Source of the DNA: Cryptomeria japonica
Lineage: Eukaryota > Streptophyta > Pinopsida > Cupressales > Cupressaceae
DNA length: 58,000 nt
Assembly: GCF_030272615.1 (NCBI RefSeq)
Contig: NC_081413.1
Coordinates: forward strand, 183,720,951 to 183,778,950
Direction: 5' to 3'
Shown here: in pieces, positions 21,961-33,224 of the stretch
How positions within the stretch are numbered: position 1 is the first letter of the stretch
Layout: the number at the start of each line of letters is the position of its first letter
The notes under the pieces: model-generated
What the model was told of the DNA's origin: nothing
The model's database searches: none
The model's input: only the letters and a program-made list of their open reading frames with translations
Program-made: the position numbers and the translations under genes

Positions 21961-22560
21961 CTCCTAGAATCTATTTGTGTAATTTGAGAAGAGAAGACCG
22001 TAATTTATTTAATCTATAGACCAAACCATGACAAAGAAGAAGTCTTCAATTCTAATCATGTCATATCCAAAAACCATAAGGAGGGAGGATTGTGAACAAG
22101 GAAGGACCCAAATTTTTTGTTGAGTAAAGGAGTGGGAGGATCCATAACAAAATGCCCACCAGGAAAATTGGAAAGGACCCTCAACCCAGCCATGCCTAGA
22201 TAGGTCAAAGGGGCATCTTGACCAAACCTTAAAAAACGTCACCAAAAGACTTAGGACTAGACAATTAAGCAAGCTCATGCCACACTAGAAGAGCCACTGC
22301 AGTACAAAGAAATACCCGGACCAACAAATATAGACAATATAAGAATAGATTAAGAAGAATCTTCAACCAGAAGAAACACAACCTCCAAACCTACACCATC
22401 ACCCATGACCACACTATAAAATAGTTTCAAACCCATAAAATAACTTTTTGCATGTAAGTTTGATTCCATTACTCACATTTTGTAGTATAACTTTCTATAT
22501 ACTCCCAAACTTACTACCTACTCTACGTAACCTTCTGTAACTACTTTCTAGTGCTCTAAA
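21961..22560. other. No gene recognised
   Basis: The minus-strand ORF at 22009-22278 has no family features and looks like chance reading. Sequence origin unknown. Confidence 0.5.
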
Positions 22561-22564
22561 AGAA

Positions 22565-22790
22565 CTATCAACAAACAACTAATAAACAAATGAAGTGGAA
22601 ACAATGGACATGGACAAGATTCGAAACCTCACCAAATGTACAGCAAAAACAAAAATCTCTGATTTGTTTTCTTGCCATAAAGCCTGCTCTCATTTGTAAA
22701 GTCAATGAGACACGTCTCTCATTTGTTCTCTTCTTATAAATTGCCATAGAAAAACTTCTTCACCCACCTCATCCAATTCCTTCTTTACCT
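22565..22790 (-). repeat. SINE-like repeat, copy A1
   Basis: Related to 23095-23285 across 'ctatcaacaaa...aagtggaa...atgg..aagattcgaa', 'cttgccataaagcct' and 'gtcaatgagacacgt'. Read on the minus strand, a decayed RNA polymerase III B box (gtttcgaatctt) and an A-box-like motif are visible. Weaker than copy A2. Confidence 0.5.
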
Positions 22791-22889
22791 GCAAAACAGT
22801 GAAAAAATTGGAAGCCATAGCTTCTAGCCAAGCATCAAAACAAAAGCCAAAGCCAGGCTTCGTATACATCAAAGTAAACTACAGAGAGC

Positions 22890-23060
22890 AATGGACAGCT
22901 CAAGATCAGCCTACCAGGAGAGTACTCCAAACATGATCATATCACCTAATATTCCTTATAGATTGAGGTCAATTCTTTGCACAGATTCCAATCAATTCTT
23001 ATTCAAAAATATCCTGAGTTGGGTCATGGCTTATGCTATCTAATCTCAATACAAATTATA
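22890..23060. repeat. Diverged repeat B, copy 1
   Basis: The segment 'gtactccaaacatgatcatatcacctaatattcc...gaggtcaattctttgcacagattccaat' is recognisably repeated at 24560-24700 as 'gatcctccaaatatggtcatatgacctaacatt...'. With copies A1 and A2 it gives an A-B-A...B order, suggesting an old tandem duplication with a ~535 bp period. Confidence 0.55.
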
Positions 23061-23094
23061 TTAGTCTATAGAAATAAGGAATACCTAATGCAGA

Positions 23095-23285
23095 TAAACT
23101 ATAAACTATCAACAAATCCTTGAATAAATAAAGTGGAAAGAAGGGATATGGGTGAGATTCGAACCCCTATCATAAGAAAAAAGCCATTTTTTTCTTGTCA
23201 TCAAGCCTGGTATTGAAATGTGAAGTCAATGAGCCACGTTTCTCATTCGTTTTCTTTTCATAAATTGGTAGAGAAAACTTTAGTT
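23095..23285 (-). repeat. tRNA-derived SINE-like repeat, copy A2
   Basis: The plus strand gagattcgaacccc (23157-23170) is, on the minus strand, a clean pol III B box GGTTCGAATCTC. An A-box-like TGGCTCATTGA lies upstream on the minus strand. The spacing is longer than in a true tRNA and no cloverleaf is possible, so this is a SINE-type relic rather than a tRNA gene. Confidence 0.5.
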
Positions 23286-23381
23286 GTTGGGATTAATTTT
23301 CTCTAGTCTATTATTAGATTAAGATATTATTAGATTAAGATGTAAGCTATGTATTTTTGTTGGACGTTAGGGATTATATTC

Positions 23382-23566
23382 AGTCATACATTTATAAGTT
23401 TTTGGTTTAAACTGTTTATATATTTTGTTCGATTATCAATTGATAGTTTAAACTGTGTATCTATTTTTGTAATCAGTTTTTGGTTTAAACTGCATATTTA
23501 TTTTTGCTGACACTTCAAATCACATTCAATGTTTCAGATCACACTCAGTGGTCCATCTTGGTATCA
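23382..23566. repeat. Repeat array, left part ('tttaaactgtgtat...cactcagtggtccatcttgg')
   Basis: Truncated units of the array at 24055-24365: three 'gtttaaactg' starts at about 23405, 23448 and 23483, followed by one full 3' half 'ttcaatgtttcagatcacac...ccatcttgg' ending at 23566. The array is broken here by an RNase H fragment. Confidence 0.7.
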
Positions 23567-24000
23567 GAGCTTTAGTAAAGATATCAGCAACTTGTTCAGA
23601 TGAAGGACAGAACTGCAACTCCACTTGTCCATCTTGAACCAAGTCACGAATGTAATGATGAGGGATCTCTATGTGCTTCGTTCTAGGATGAAACACTTGA
23701 TTCTTTGTCATGGCAATAGTGTTATTGTTATCACAATAGATGGTGGTTGGATGCTCAGGAACAAAATAAAGATCTGTCAATATCCTTCTTATCCATATCG
23801 CTTGAGAACTTGCTGATGAAGCTGTCATGTATTCCGATTCTGCTGAAGAAAGAGCTACTGTTGCATGTTTCTTACTACTCCAGGATACAACTCCAAAGCC
23901 AAAAGAGAACACATAACCAAATGTTGATTTCCTATCATCCACATGAGTCACATTCAAGTTTCTAATATCAGTATTATAAGTTCTATGAAATAACATCTTT
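23526..24000 (-). pseudogene. Ty1/copia RNase H fragment
   Basis: The minus-strand reading has, in order, DDRKSTFGYVFSFG, VVSWSSKKHATVALSSAESEY, the catalytic IYCDNNNTIAM, HPRTKHIEIPHHYIRDLV, and the terminal SSEQVADIFTKAL. These are the standard copia RNase H motifs, and this stretch is uninterrupted. The last residues (PRWTTECDLKH) do not fit the family and instead match the flanking tandem repeat read in reverse. No RT, LTR or primer site is attached, so it is an isolated fragment. A different subfamily from the copia at 3119: the motif wording differs at many positions. Confidence 0.93.
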
Positions 24001-24054
24001 TCACTTCTTTTTTTTTTTTGTGAGTTAAATTCGTAATCTTTCACATCTCGCTTC

Positions 24055-24365
24055 TGATTTAAACTGTGTATGTAATTTTGTTCAATGTTTTGAATCACAC
24101 TCAGTGGACCATCTTGGTTTACGTCATGTTTGTGTTATTGCTTCACATTTTGAATCACACTCAGTAGTCCATCTCTCTTCTGATTTTGATTGTGTATATA
24201 TCTTTGTTCAATGTTTCAGATCACGCTCAGTGGTTCATTCTGATTTACACTATGTATGTATTTTTGCTTTACATTTCGAATCGCACTCAACGGTCCTGAA
24301 CCATCGAATGTAATCAGAAACATCAAACTAAAACATATACACAGTTTAAACCAGAAACTTGTACA
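24055..24365. repeat. Repeat array, right part, ~63 bp units with an inverted end
   Basis: Four units of roughly 62-64 bp start near 24055, 24119, 24180 and 24241, each with a 'tgtgtatgta-tttttg' half and a 'gaatcacactcagtggtcc' half. After about 24300 the same motif continues in reverse complement ('acatatacacagtttaaacc'), so the array ends in an inverted copy. Confidence 0.75.
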
Positions 24366-24539
24366 TCTTAAAAAAAAAAAATTTAACTCAATAAGTACCT
24401 CCTCCAAAATGTGTTTCTTTTAGCTGCAAGAGCAGGTACAACAACAGTACTAATTTGGAAGATAGAGGGCATCACAATAAATGGTCCAGGCATTTCTACA
24501 GTGCCCATCTAAAGACAGAGTTAAAGGAAAGCAGGACAA

Positions 24540-24765
24540 CTGGTGTAAACACAAACTTAAAAGGATCCTCCAAATATGGTCATATGACCTAACATTACCA
24601 AATGTTGAGGTCACTTTTTCTCACAGATTTCAATGAAATCTTTGTCAACATATCACTGTTTAAGCCAATGCTGATGACTGCCATCCATGGAGCATTTGCT
24701 GTTTTAATTTAAAGTACAATGATGTAGGCACCACGTTTCTCACTCAAATGGGCTGGAAAGAATTG
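24540..24765. repeat. Diverged repeat B, copy 2, with a short A-type remnant
   Basis: Matches 22890-23060 as described there. 'gtaggcaccacgtttctcac' at 24725-24744 resembles the 'gagccacgtttctcattcg' of copy A2. Confidence 0.5.
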
Positions 24766-26064
24766 AACGGACTCCTCAATTGTTTAGAGTAGATTGTTGT
24801 GTACTTATCTTTATGTAGAATTCAAAAAGAGACAAATGAATCTGATGCCATGTAGTACTGAGTCGTTGAAGTGCAGAATTCATATGGATGCCGTGTACAA
24901 TTAATACTTATCATTATGTACTAAATTGAAGAAGTAACATGGATAGGGCAATTATCCATTTTCTTTTGTGGCTATTTTGTGTCACTTTTTATATTGGTCC
25001 TTTTTTCTTTTAGTAGGATTTAGGATACTTTATTAATTTAATTTTTTAATTTTCTTGCCTTTTAATGAGTGCACTTTGTAAATAGTTTAAAATTTCATCC
25101 ATGTACTGTTAATTTGAAAGTATAAGATAATGGTTTTTTCAAAGTATTTTTGGAAGTTCATTTTGAAAGTTTTCCATAAAGCATATATGTGGAATATTCA
25201 ATTAATAGTGGTGTATGTTTTTAAATTTGAAAACATTTATGGATAAGTTAAAAATTTAATTTTAATTGGATTTTTGTCAAGAGGATTTTTAAGCAAACAT
25301 GCTTGAAAGATGGGTATGTCTTGATGTTATCCAAAATTTCACTAAGAGTTGAGGTTTTTTTTATTTATATATTTGTGCAACCTAGGGGAAGAGCACCAAT
25401 AGTGGATTGTGTTCCAATAGCGGTGCACTCCTTGTGCACCCAACCCCCAATTACTAATTTTAAAGGAGCTAGAAAAATGATAATGAAAAGCTCATTAATA
25501 AGTTTCACATGTACCAATAGCCAATCACTTTTTAGCTTTTTTGGTCCATAATTGGCCTAATTTTGCACCACCATTGGGACATTTGTCCACAAGTACTCGC
25601 AATTTCGAGTGGACAATTATTGGAATATCTTTAAGTATCAGGCGACACTTTAAAATGTGTACTTTTTTACCTTTATGCGCATAATTGATCCCACAACGTG
25701 TGTCGTTACTACCTAGAAGCCAAAACAATAGCTATAAATAGTTAAGTCGCATGCGAAGACAACAAATAAAAAATCGTTGAAATCCAATGTACCATTTAGG
25801 ATTTGTGGGTGCATGAAGTTAGCTATAACCACTACTGGTACACTTCCCTTAGTAGCTCCTTGTTAGTGTTGACACATTGGACTCTAAACTTTATCGTCTT
25901 TGAATAGAGATCCAATAGTATGGGTCAAGTTCTCTAGTCTTCATTTTCCCTAGCAAACTTTCCAAAATGACATTGTGGCTTCTTTAGGCCATGTCATGTG
26001 CATCAAACCCAACAAATTTCTCTTTATTTGCCACAAAAAATGCATTTGTTTTCAGGTTGGTCTT
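24766..26064. other. No gene recognised
   Basis: AT-rich DNA with short chance ORFs only (for example 25303-25551). Confidence 0.55.
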
Positions 26065-27074
26065 ATAGCTAGGAAATCAGGCATAAGGTTAATAACACAT
26101 AAAATCCAACCACAAAGCTAAAATGTTATGGAATATAATCCTAATACATTCAATAGAAGTATGGAAACAAAACCCTTAAAAGAAATGCAAACCAATGCAA
26201 GTGCTTATTTCATTCTCTTCCATTGCTCATCTTTCTCTTTCAAATGGGTGTGGCTCTCACCTACAAACACAAGTGTATTGAAAGCATGATAATGACAAAA
26301 TGATAGCAAAGTTATTTTGATAGCATAGGGATACTCGAAATGTGATTGAAATTGAATGAGAAAAGAGTCCAATTTATAGGCAAATTGATTTGAGATTGAA
26401 AGTAATCAATGGACAAGATTAAATGAGATGACTTGTTTAGTGATGATAAAAAGGAAATTGCATTTCCAATGTTGAGGAAGAAATAGAAATGAAAAGAGTT
26501 AAGTGAAAATGAATGTATATTCATTTTCAACAAAATTGTGTCAAAATTAAATGAGTAGCGATGAATAATCTGAATGGAGAGTTAAAGAGATATAGAAATT
26601 AGCAAGTGGAAGAGATAAGTGGGAATGAAAATTGGAAGGTGGAAGAGATAAGTGGGGTCATAAATAAATAAATAATTTCACCCACACATGGTAATTAAAT
26701 AAATTATAAATTTATTTAATTAGAATAAATGGAAAACGGGATTAAATAATTAAAAAGAATAATTAGCTTAGAATAAAGGGATTAAATAAGTAGAGAATTA
26801 TTCAATCGAAGAGGAATAGTTAGGATTAGTCGATTAAGATCAAGATTAATTGATTAGAAAGAGATAATGATGAATATTATAAAATAAAATAAAAGATTGT
26901 TTAATTAATGATTTACAAGAACGATTATTAAATAATTAATAATTATTTAATTATAGGAAATTAGAAGAAGAAAATTAGTACTAATTAAATAATTAAACAT
27001 TATTTAATCAGTTTAGACGAAAAAGGTTAGTGAAAAGTGTCGTCGAAGACTTAGGACAATTTCCAGTGTCTACG
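26065..27074 (-). repeat. Decayed 3' LTR of the 5030 family, minus strand
   Basis: Read on the minus strand it opens (C)GTAGACACTGG after a purine tract and runs through aattaaataatt-rich DNA. Next come a TATA box in the context cctataaattgga (plus 26371-26380), 'cacttgtgtttgtaggtgaga', 'gagcaatggaagagaatga' and 'tctattgaatgta', ending near 'gatttcctagcta'. Each landmark has a counterpart in the same order in the LTR at 5030-6247. It is therefore the same superfamily but far more diverged. Interior sequence of its element should lie to the right. Confidence 0.7.
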
Positions 27075-27090
27075 GGCCTCTCTAAATATT
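27075..27090 (-). other. Decayed polypurine tract of the 26065 LTR
   Basis: On the minus strand, tttagagaggcc stands directly before GTAGACAC, comparable with aaagaggggcaaaa before TGTAGACAC at 12815-12828. Confidence 0.5.
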
Positions 27091-28680
27091 TTTAAAAGAG
27101 GTTGTGGATGTTCATTGTTGGGACCTCAAAAATTTTGCATAATTTTGAGGACCCATGTTCAAAATTTTGTTGATTGCATCCAAAATCGTCTTTTAGAATA
27201 GGTTTGTGTAACTCATTTTGGAAGCCTGTATTTTTGCACCAGTGAATTGTCATGAAAAATCCACTTGGGAGATTGTCAAGAACCTTATAGAGATGCCATG
27301 TGTCCATTTGCAACCTCTCGTGATTAATTTTAATGATTTTTTGAAGTCTCCTTTGGAGGTCTAGAAGTTGGGGTTGTTGTTTGCACCTTTATGAGTAAGC
27401 CCTCTTCGAGGCATTGTATCTTTGTAATGGATGATTATCACACCCAACTGATGGTTTCCCATGATTCTTTGCTATTTTTTGAAGCCCCATTCCAAGTGGC
27501 ATATCCCCATGAATCCATCTGCTAAGTTTTCAAAGTTGATTATGTTTGCAAAAAGTTCAGTTTTGCAAACTGAACTACGTCAAACTGCAGTTTGTAGTCC
27601 GCTTTGTGAATTTTTATTTCATGCCCATTTGACTTGCAATTCAAAGGGATTATACCCCGTAACTTCCTATAAAATTATCTACCACATTCCCAGTTTGTAG
27701 CCCCCCAGCTCCTCGTTTGATCAATTTTCAAAGCCCATTCCAAATGAACTTTTTCAAGGTTTCTCAAGCAGCATGTTCATATTTTTCAAAGAAGGCAACT
27801 TTGAGGGTTAATATTTTGCACATGTGACCTAGTCAGGTCAAACCCTCTTGCACACTCATTCATGATAACTACATCTATCAGCTTGCCAAGTGGCAGCTCT
27901 TGAGACAAAGGTTTGGTATTTTTCCAATCAAGTTTTGAATGGTACTTCGGTTGATTTAACAAGTTCAGTTTCAGATAAGCTTGAGTAGGAAACTTTGTGG
28001 ATTAATATCTTTTGCCTCGGTTGTCATTCTGACGATCCGTCTAATGCCCTAGATTCTTTGTATGATAATCTATTAGTATGCCAGGTTTGAGGCCATAATC
28101 AGGTGTTTTGGTCAGTTTTTAAGGCTGATTTCAGAGGCTACTCGAGTTGTTTTGGTCAAAGATTCAAAAATGTTGAGCGTAAAGTCAAATTTTTTCTTGA
28201 TCAAATTTTCATGATCAGGATGCATCTGGGAGACATATCATATCATTTTCAGATGGCCAGTCACCCAAAAACAAAAAAAATTTAGTCAGGCCCATCGAGA
28301 GCGCAACTAATGATGGAGCATAATGAAATAAATCAAAGCACATTAGAGAGAAATATATTATTGATTTAAATATTTCATTTGGGGTCACTTGAGATGAAAA
28401 TCACTTGCTTGGTTTAAAATAGTGAATCCAAATTTATATGGATAAAAGGAGGAGGATGTTAATTCTAAATGAAAATATTTAAATCATTTAATTGATTTAA
28501 ATATTTACTTATGCTAAGGATGCCCAGATATATCATTTGCAAAAATTAAAGGGAAAGGTCGTTAAAAAATCATTTCATAATGATTTTAGTTTGTTTTTCC
28601 TCCAAAATGCAGGGGCCATGACACTTCAATTTTTTTTCTAAAAGAAGAGGGGCCCCCAAAAAATAATATTTTATCGCATG
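27091..28680 (-). other. Interior DNA of the minus-strand element, non-coding
   Basis: Follows the 3' LTR in the expected internal position. It includes the palindrome at 27120-27154 and many phrases of the style 'tttcaaagcccattcc', 'agccccattccaagtgg'. No ORF with family features and no 5' LTR were found, so the element's right border is unknown. Confidence 0.4.
27120..27154. repeat. 35 bp palindrome
   Basis: gggacctcaaaaatt (27120-27134) and aattttgaggaccc (27141-27154) are reverse complements apart from one extra A, around a 6 bp centre. Confidence 0.85.
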
Positions 28681-29062
28681 AAGAACGGGAAGAAGGGACT
28701 TTGTTAAGTCCTTATCCCGCATGACTCCTATAGCGCATGCGAAAGCTACGCGGGATAAAGGGGAAATGTGAGGAGAAGGCTTTTCCCTTACCTCACATGC
28801 ATATGCCAAGCTCAATGCATGCCACGCACGATAAGGAAGTAACAATGATATGCCACTCCCCTCTTGCCCCGCGCAACGATAAAAGAATAGATCCCAAGTT
28901 GCGCGGGATAAAATGAGCAGAGTGTGGAATGCTTCCCACTTACCCCACGCTGGTTTGAGGTGACACACGAATGCAACACGGATAGGCATGGGCGGAATGT
29001 AAGCAATTTCACTACCCCACGTGGGAAAAGGGTGCATGGTGAACACACTGCGGGATAAGTTT
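28670..29062. repeat. Scattered 'gcgggataa' motif in both orientations
   Basis: Copies at 28711-28720 (reverse), 28749-28760, 28821-28834 (diverged), 28896-28913 and 29049-29060, in an unusually GC-rich pocket of otherwise AT-rich DNA. No gene is supported here; minus-strand ORFs at 28570-29111 show no family motif. Confidence 0.6.
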
Positions 29063-30344
29063 TTAATGCAGGGAAAATAATTAGGGCACAAGGGGAAAAT
29101 ACACTGTGCAAACCCTAATCTACTCTTGTAACCAAGATGGAGTCGCTAATGTTCTGTGTTGAGGACGATGGCAGCTATGGCGGATTACAGAGAGAAATAA
29201 AGAATGGTGGCGCGAGCGATCTATGGGAGATTTTGATGATAGTTTTTATGGCAGTCTAGCCTTAGAGCTCGAATAGGTCGAGCAGCCCGCAAAATCCTTT
29301 GTGAATGCAACAAAAGAGCTTGATCAAACGAGCAGATGAAAATATGGAAATCAATTGGTTAATGTGTTTATTCTTATTTTACAAAATCATTCTATTTTCA
29401 ATGTCTCTTTTGCTTTTAGTTCATAGGATTAGGTGTAGAGTGGAAAATGCATCCCAAGTGTTGAGTGATAGTTGACAAGCCAAGATTGTAGTCAAATCTC
29501 AGTTTCATACACTTTCTTTGGCACATACACATTGGGATATCTGTTGAAGTCATCGATGCCTTGAGTGTTACAAGCTAAAAGTTAGTTAGGCATTGCTTAG
29601 GTATACTCACCTTAGTCTCGTAGAGCCAAAGTGTAGGAGTTTCAGTCTTGTGACTGAATCTAACTCGTTGGCCAAATCCAATCTTGATCCTGTGGATAAG
29701 AAGTTGGCTAAATCTTTAGGGCTTGGGAATCTGTTGATTTGGGAACCAACATTCATATTAGGCAAATATGTCACACTTGAAGTTAATTAATTTTAAATTT
29801 CCTAACACTTGTTATAGGGTTCAATTTTCTTAACACGTGACTAAGAATTCTCCCCTTAGTACTTCTACAACCAAACTTAGGCCTAAGAGATGAAGGGATT
29901 ATCGATGGTTGGTAGTTACAAAAACAACCAGAACAATGGGAAAAATTATATCCTACTACTAATCCTCAAGGTGCCTTCATAATCTCTAGCCACCTCAATT
30001 TTAAAACCAATTGATATATGGAAAGAAATTATCATTGCTTCTTAGTCAAAGCCTTCCAAGGAGACTAGTAGACCTAAGTTTATCCATACGCCTCTTCTAG
30101 CTAGTGTTTTATCCTCTCAAGTTGGGAACCCAATTTAGTCACCGCCTCCTTCTCTTTGGAATTCTACTAAGTAGTCATAAAGAGTAACCACAAGTCTTGA
30201 GGATGGAGAATATATGTTAGATAAAAGAAAAAATTTCACACTAGATATTTAATTAGAAAATTTTAACTCCTCTTTGAAGGGAAACTTCTTGCTAAAGAAC
30301 TATTTAGATTTGTCCAAGCTTGATAGAAATGATATATCTTTAAA
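29063..30344. other. No gene recognised
   Basis: Short ORF at 29593-29790 has no recognisable feature. The start of the LINE remnant follows. Confidence 0.5.
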
Positions 30345-30700
30345 ATGAATTTTCTCTCATGGAATGTTCAAGCTCTAATAGGCCTCACCAAAAAATATAG
30401 AATATAAAATTATTCAAGAAATATTTATAAACCTAAGTATTCTTTGTTGGTAAGAGGTAAAAGTTTAAAACATTCTATTTTCTATTGTTTGCCATATTAT
30501 ATGGTCAACTAAACACTTTTGTGCAACAATCTTGAAGCAAGTCAAGGTTCAAACGCCACCTTCTCTCTTATAAATGGTAATAATTTGGTTGGTTGATTCA
30601 TTACATCCAGTTATATGGGTCATGTTTGGATTCTTTCATATGGTGGAGGATGGTTCTAACTAGTGTAGTATCCTATATAGATGCATTAGACAACTAACAA
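30345..30700 (+). pseudogene. LINE endonuclease remnant (5' end of ORF2)
   Basis: At 30345 the reading MNFLSWNVQALIGLTKKYR matches the opening of LINE AP-endonuclease domains (M-x-I-L-S-W-N-V-x-G-L). Stops appear within 20-25 codons and the rest is recognisable only in short patches. The RT remnant at 33225-34130 is in the same orientation, so both probably belong to one element separated by later insertions. Confidence 0.55.
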
Positions 30701-31084
30701 GAGAGAAGCTTGATTATTTATGCATAATAAATTGGGCCTTGTTAATCCCAATTTCGGTTATAATCTGTATAGTATGAAGATGGAGCTGGTTAGGACATAA
30801 GACCAAGATCCACTTTCACACTAACATTGGAATACGAAATCACCTAGAGGAGTGATCGTACTTGACTAACTCTTGTGAAAGAGAGTCAAATGATACTTCT
30901 AGGGTTTCTATTCCTTTGTTGCTATAGAAAGTGAATGAACTATGGAGGTAAGTTGAAGTAATACAATCTATGGCTAAGGTATGTAGAAAGTAAACACTTA
31001 AGTTGTTGTAAATGACTAACAAATAATCAAAAATGTTGTAACAGACATAGAACTGAATAGGAAATCTAATTGTGTACCTGTGAC

Positions 31085-31560
31085 TGAAATCTGATGTTAA
31101 TTTGGCAGGACTAGGGCACCATAACACCTTGGTCTTCTAAGGTTGAGCTATTGTCAAGAAATCTACAACCCCAAGCAGTCTAGAAGCCACCTGTGAAATT
31201 TGATGAAAAAATTGTTGATGACCAGGATACCCCATGGCCTTGGTCTTGGGATAGGGGCTCCCCAGCGCCTTGGTCTCTGAAAAATAGGTCCAAATTATTG
31301 GATTGGGTCTATATCGATCTCCTGATGTTGACAAAGGTATTTCTACTCCATTGAGTACTTGTAGTTGCACACAAGAGAAAATAAAAGGGGTTGTGGAGAG
31401 GGGTTTTCCTTAGGTCAAACTTTGGGTTCAAAATTAACCCTAATTGAAATAGAAATTGAACTTGAATTGAATTCGAAAAGCTTTCCTTTTGAGGGTAAGG
31501 AAAAATATGGAATTGAAACACTTGAATGTAGATTATTATACCTTCAATAGGTGATGCAAT
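31085..31560 (-). repeat. Fragment of the 696 LTR family, minus strand
   Basis: Minus-strand 'gggttaattttgaaccc', 'gtttgacctaaggaaaaccc' and 'ttctcttgtgtgcaac' correspond in order to 1375-1470 of the first LTR. It also carries three 28-30 nt palindromic units of the GGACC/GGTCC type, at 31107-31135, 31220-31247 and 31248-31278. Ends not fixed. Confidence 0.6.
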
Positions 31561-33224
31561 GTCCTTAGGATAAGACCTACATGTATTGATGCAATAACAT
31601 GATAAATCATATAAAATGAAATCATGAAATCATAGATAAAACATAAATGGAAGATACCTTGATGTAGTTTGTTGCCCCTTAAATCAGATCTACTCTTGAG
31701 GGAAAATAATTGCTCTTGAATTGGATGATAATTTTATCATAAGATAAGATGATGAAAATGAATTGAGAGTGATGCCTTATGTAGGGATTTCATAATTGAA
31801 ATCACCTTTAGGCCAACTTAGATTTGTGATTTATTCACATGGAGTAGAATTCGAGTTAGTTACAACCACCAAATAATCCCCTTGAAATTTGAGAAAAAAA
31901 GTGTGGGACTAGGGTGGTAGGTCACACTAGTCTTGGCAACATTTTTCCCCCTTGCGAGAAATGCAAGAAAATGAGGTTCCAATGTCAATTCCAGCTCGGT
32001 GACTCAAACCATAATGTATAGATATGCAGAATGTGTCTTGGGAGTTGAAATTGGGGTAGAATTAAGGCTAAATCAAGATGAAATAATAAAAAGGGGCACA
32101 CCTAAGATCAAGGTCCCAATTTATGGAATGCGAATTGATTAAAAAAAGACACAAGTTTAATTAGATTGTTAATTAAATGCATAAGGAAGTCCTATATTGT
32201 ATAAAGGAAAGGGAAATACAAATAAAAGTGCTAGGAGAGTGTAAAATTGGACACACTAATAAAGGTGTACAATTTATAACACTACATAATAAAAAACCAA
32301 ATGTTGTTTTATATGTGGAGTATGCTCTATTATCATTTTTAATGAGTTTTTGTAGTACTTGATACGGTCATAATTTCAACTCATTTTTTTCTTTGTTTCT
32401 ACTTTTATTCATTATTGATTGAGCCTTTGTTATATGTTGTCCTTTTAACCTATTTTTTAATTTAATTCTATACTAAATGGCATTTTATTTCACCCAAATC
32501 CCAAAAAATGAAATTTTTTAAACAACTCCTTATTGAGTTATCAACTTACCTTAGTGCAACTCCAATGTATCTAGAATATAGACCCACCACAAGATGGTTG
32601 ACATGGTGGAATGATGCAATTTAATGTACTTCAAGATTTCTTTACATTTATGAAAACCAAGTTCTACCACCCATCCTATAAATCCACCTATTAAGGTCAA
32701 CCTATTACTCCTTCCTTGTGACTATAAGTGACTTCATCAATAGAAGAAAATTATGGATAACCACTCTTATAAAAGAGATCAAATCAAGGCTCACTTGTAC
32801 AAACTCAATTTTCAAGGCTCTCTTTAAAAGCTCACTAGACTTATCATGTGATCAAATATAATAAAGAAGGTTCACAACTAGTAGAGGAGCTTCTTTCCAT
32901 ACCTCAATAATTTTCAAGCATTATAAGCAAGTATTTAAAGTATCAAAGACATTTTAAGTGGCTTGGTTCTCTTCAATAATTCATGCAAGTGGGCCCTTAT
33001 CTAGAGTGTTGTGTCCTCATCAAGCCTTGTGTGAGCAATTGTAACTCAAGAGGACCTTCATGAGGTTGTACTTTCTATATTGACAATGATAAGCCCTAAA
33101 ATTTGATGGCTTTATATGTGAACTATATAAAAATCTATAGAATATGGTTGATAATGCTCTCTATAGAGTTTATTTGGAAAGATATAATTCACAATCCTTC
33201 ACAAATACTATAAACAAAGGAAAA
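31561..33224. other. Mixed decayed DNA, no gene recognised
   Basis: Probably includes the middle of the LINE and inserted repeats. The ORF at 32177-32362 has no clear identity. Confidence 0.4.

Noticed and set aside
23157-23170. Possible tRNA gene from a clean B box
   Set aside because: The A/B box spacing is too long and no cloverleaf or acceptor stem is visible; treated as a SINE-like repeat.
23554-23566. TTGGTATCAGAGC on the plus strand, looking like an initiator-Met primer site
   Set aside because: It lies inside the minus-strand RNase H reading (ADIFTKAL...) and has no LTR end on its left; chance or repeat-junction match.
28570-29111. Two overlapping minus-strand ORFs in the GC-rich pocket
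   Set aside because: Openness is explained by higher GC content; no motif or start context supports a gene.
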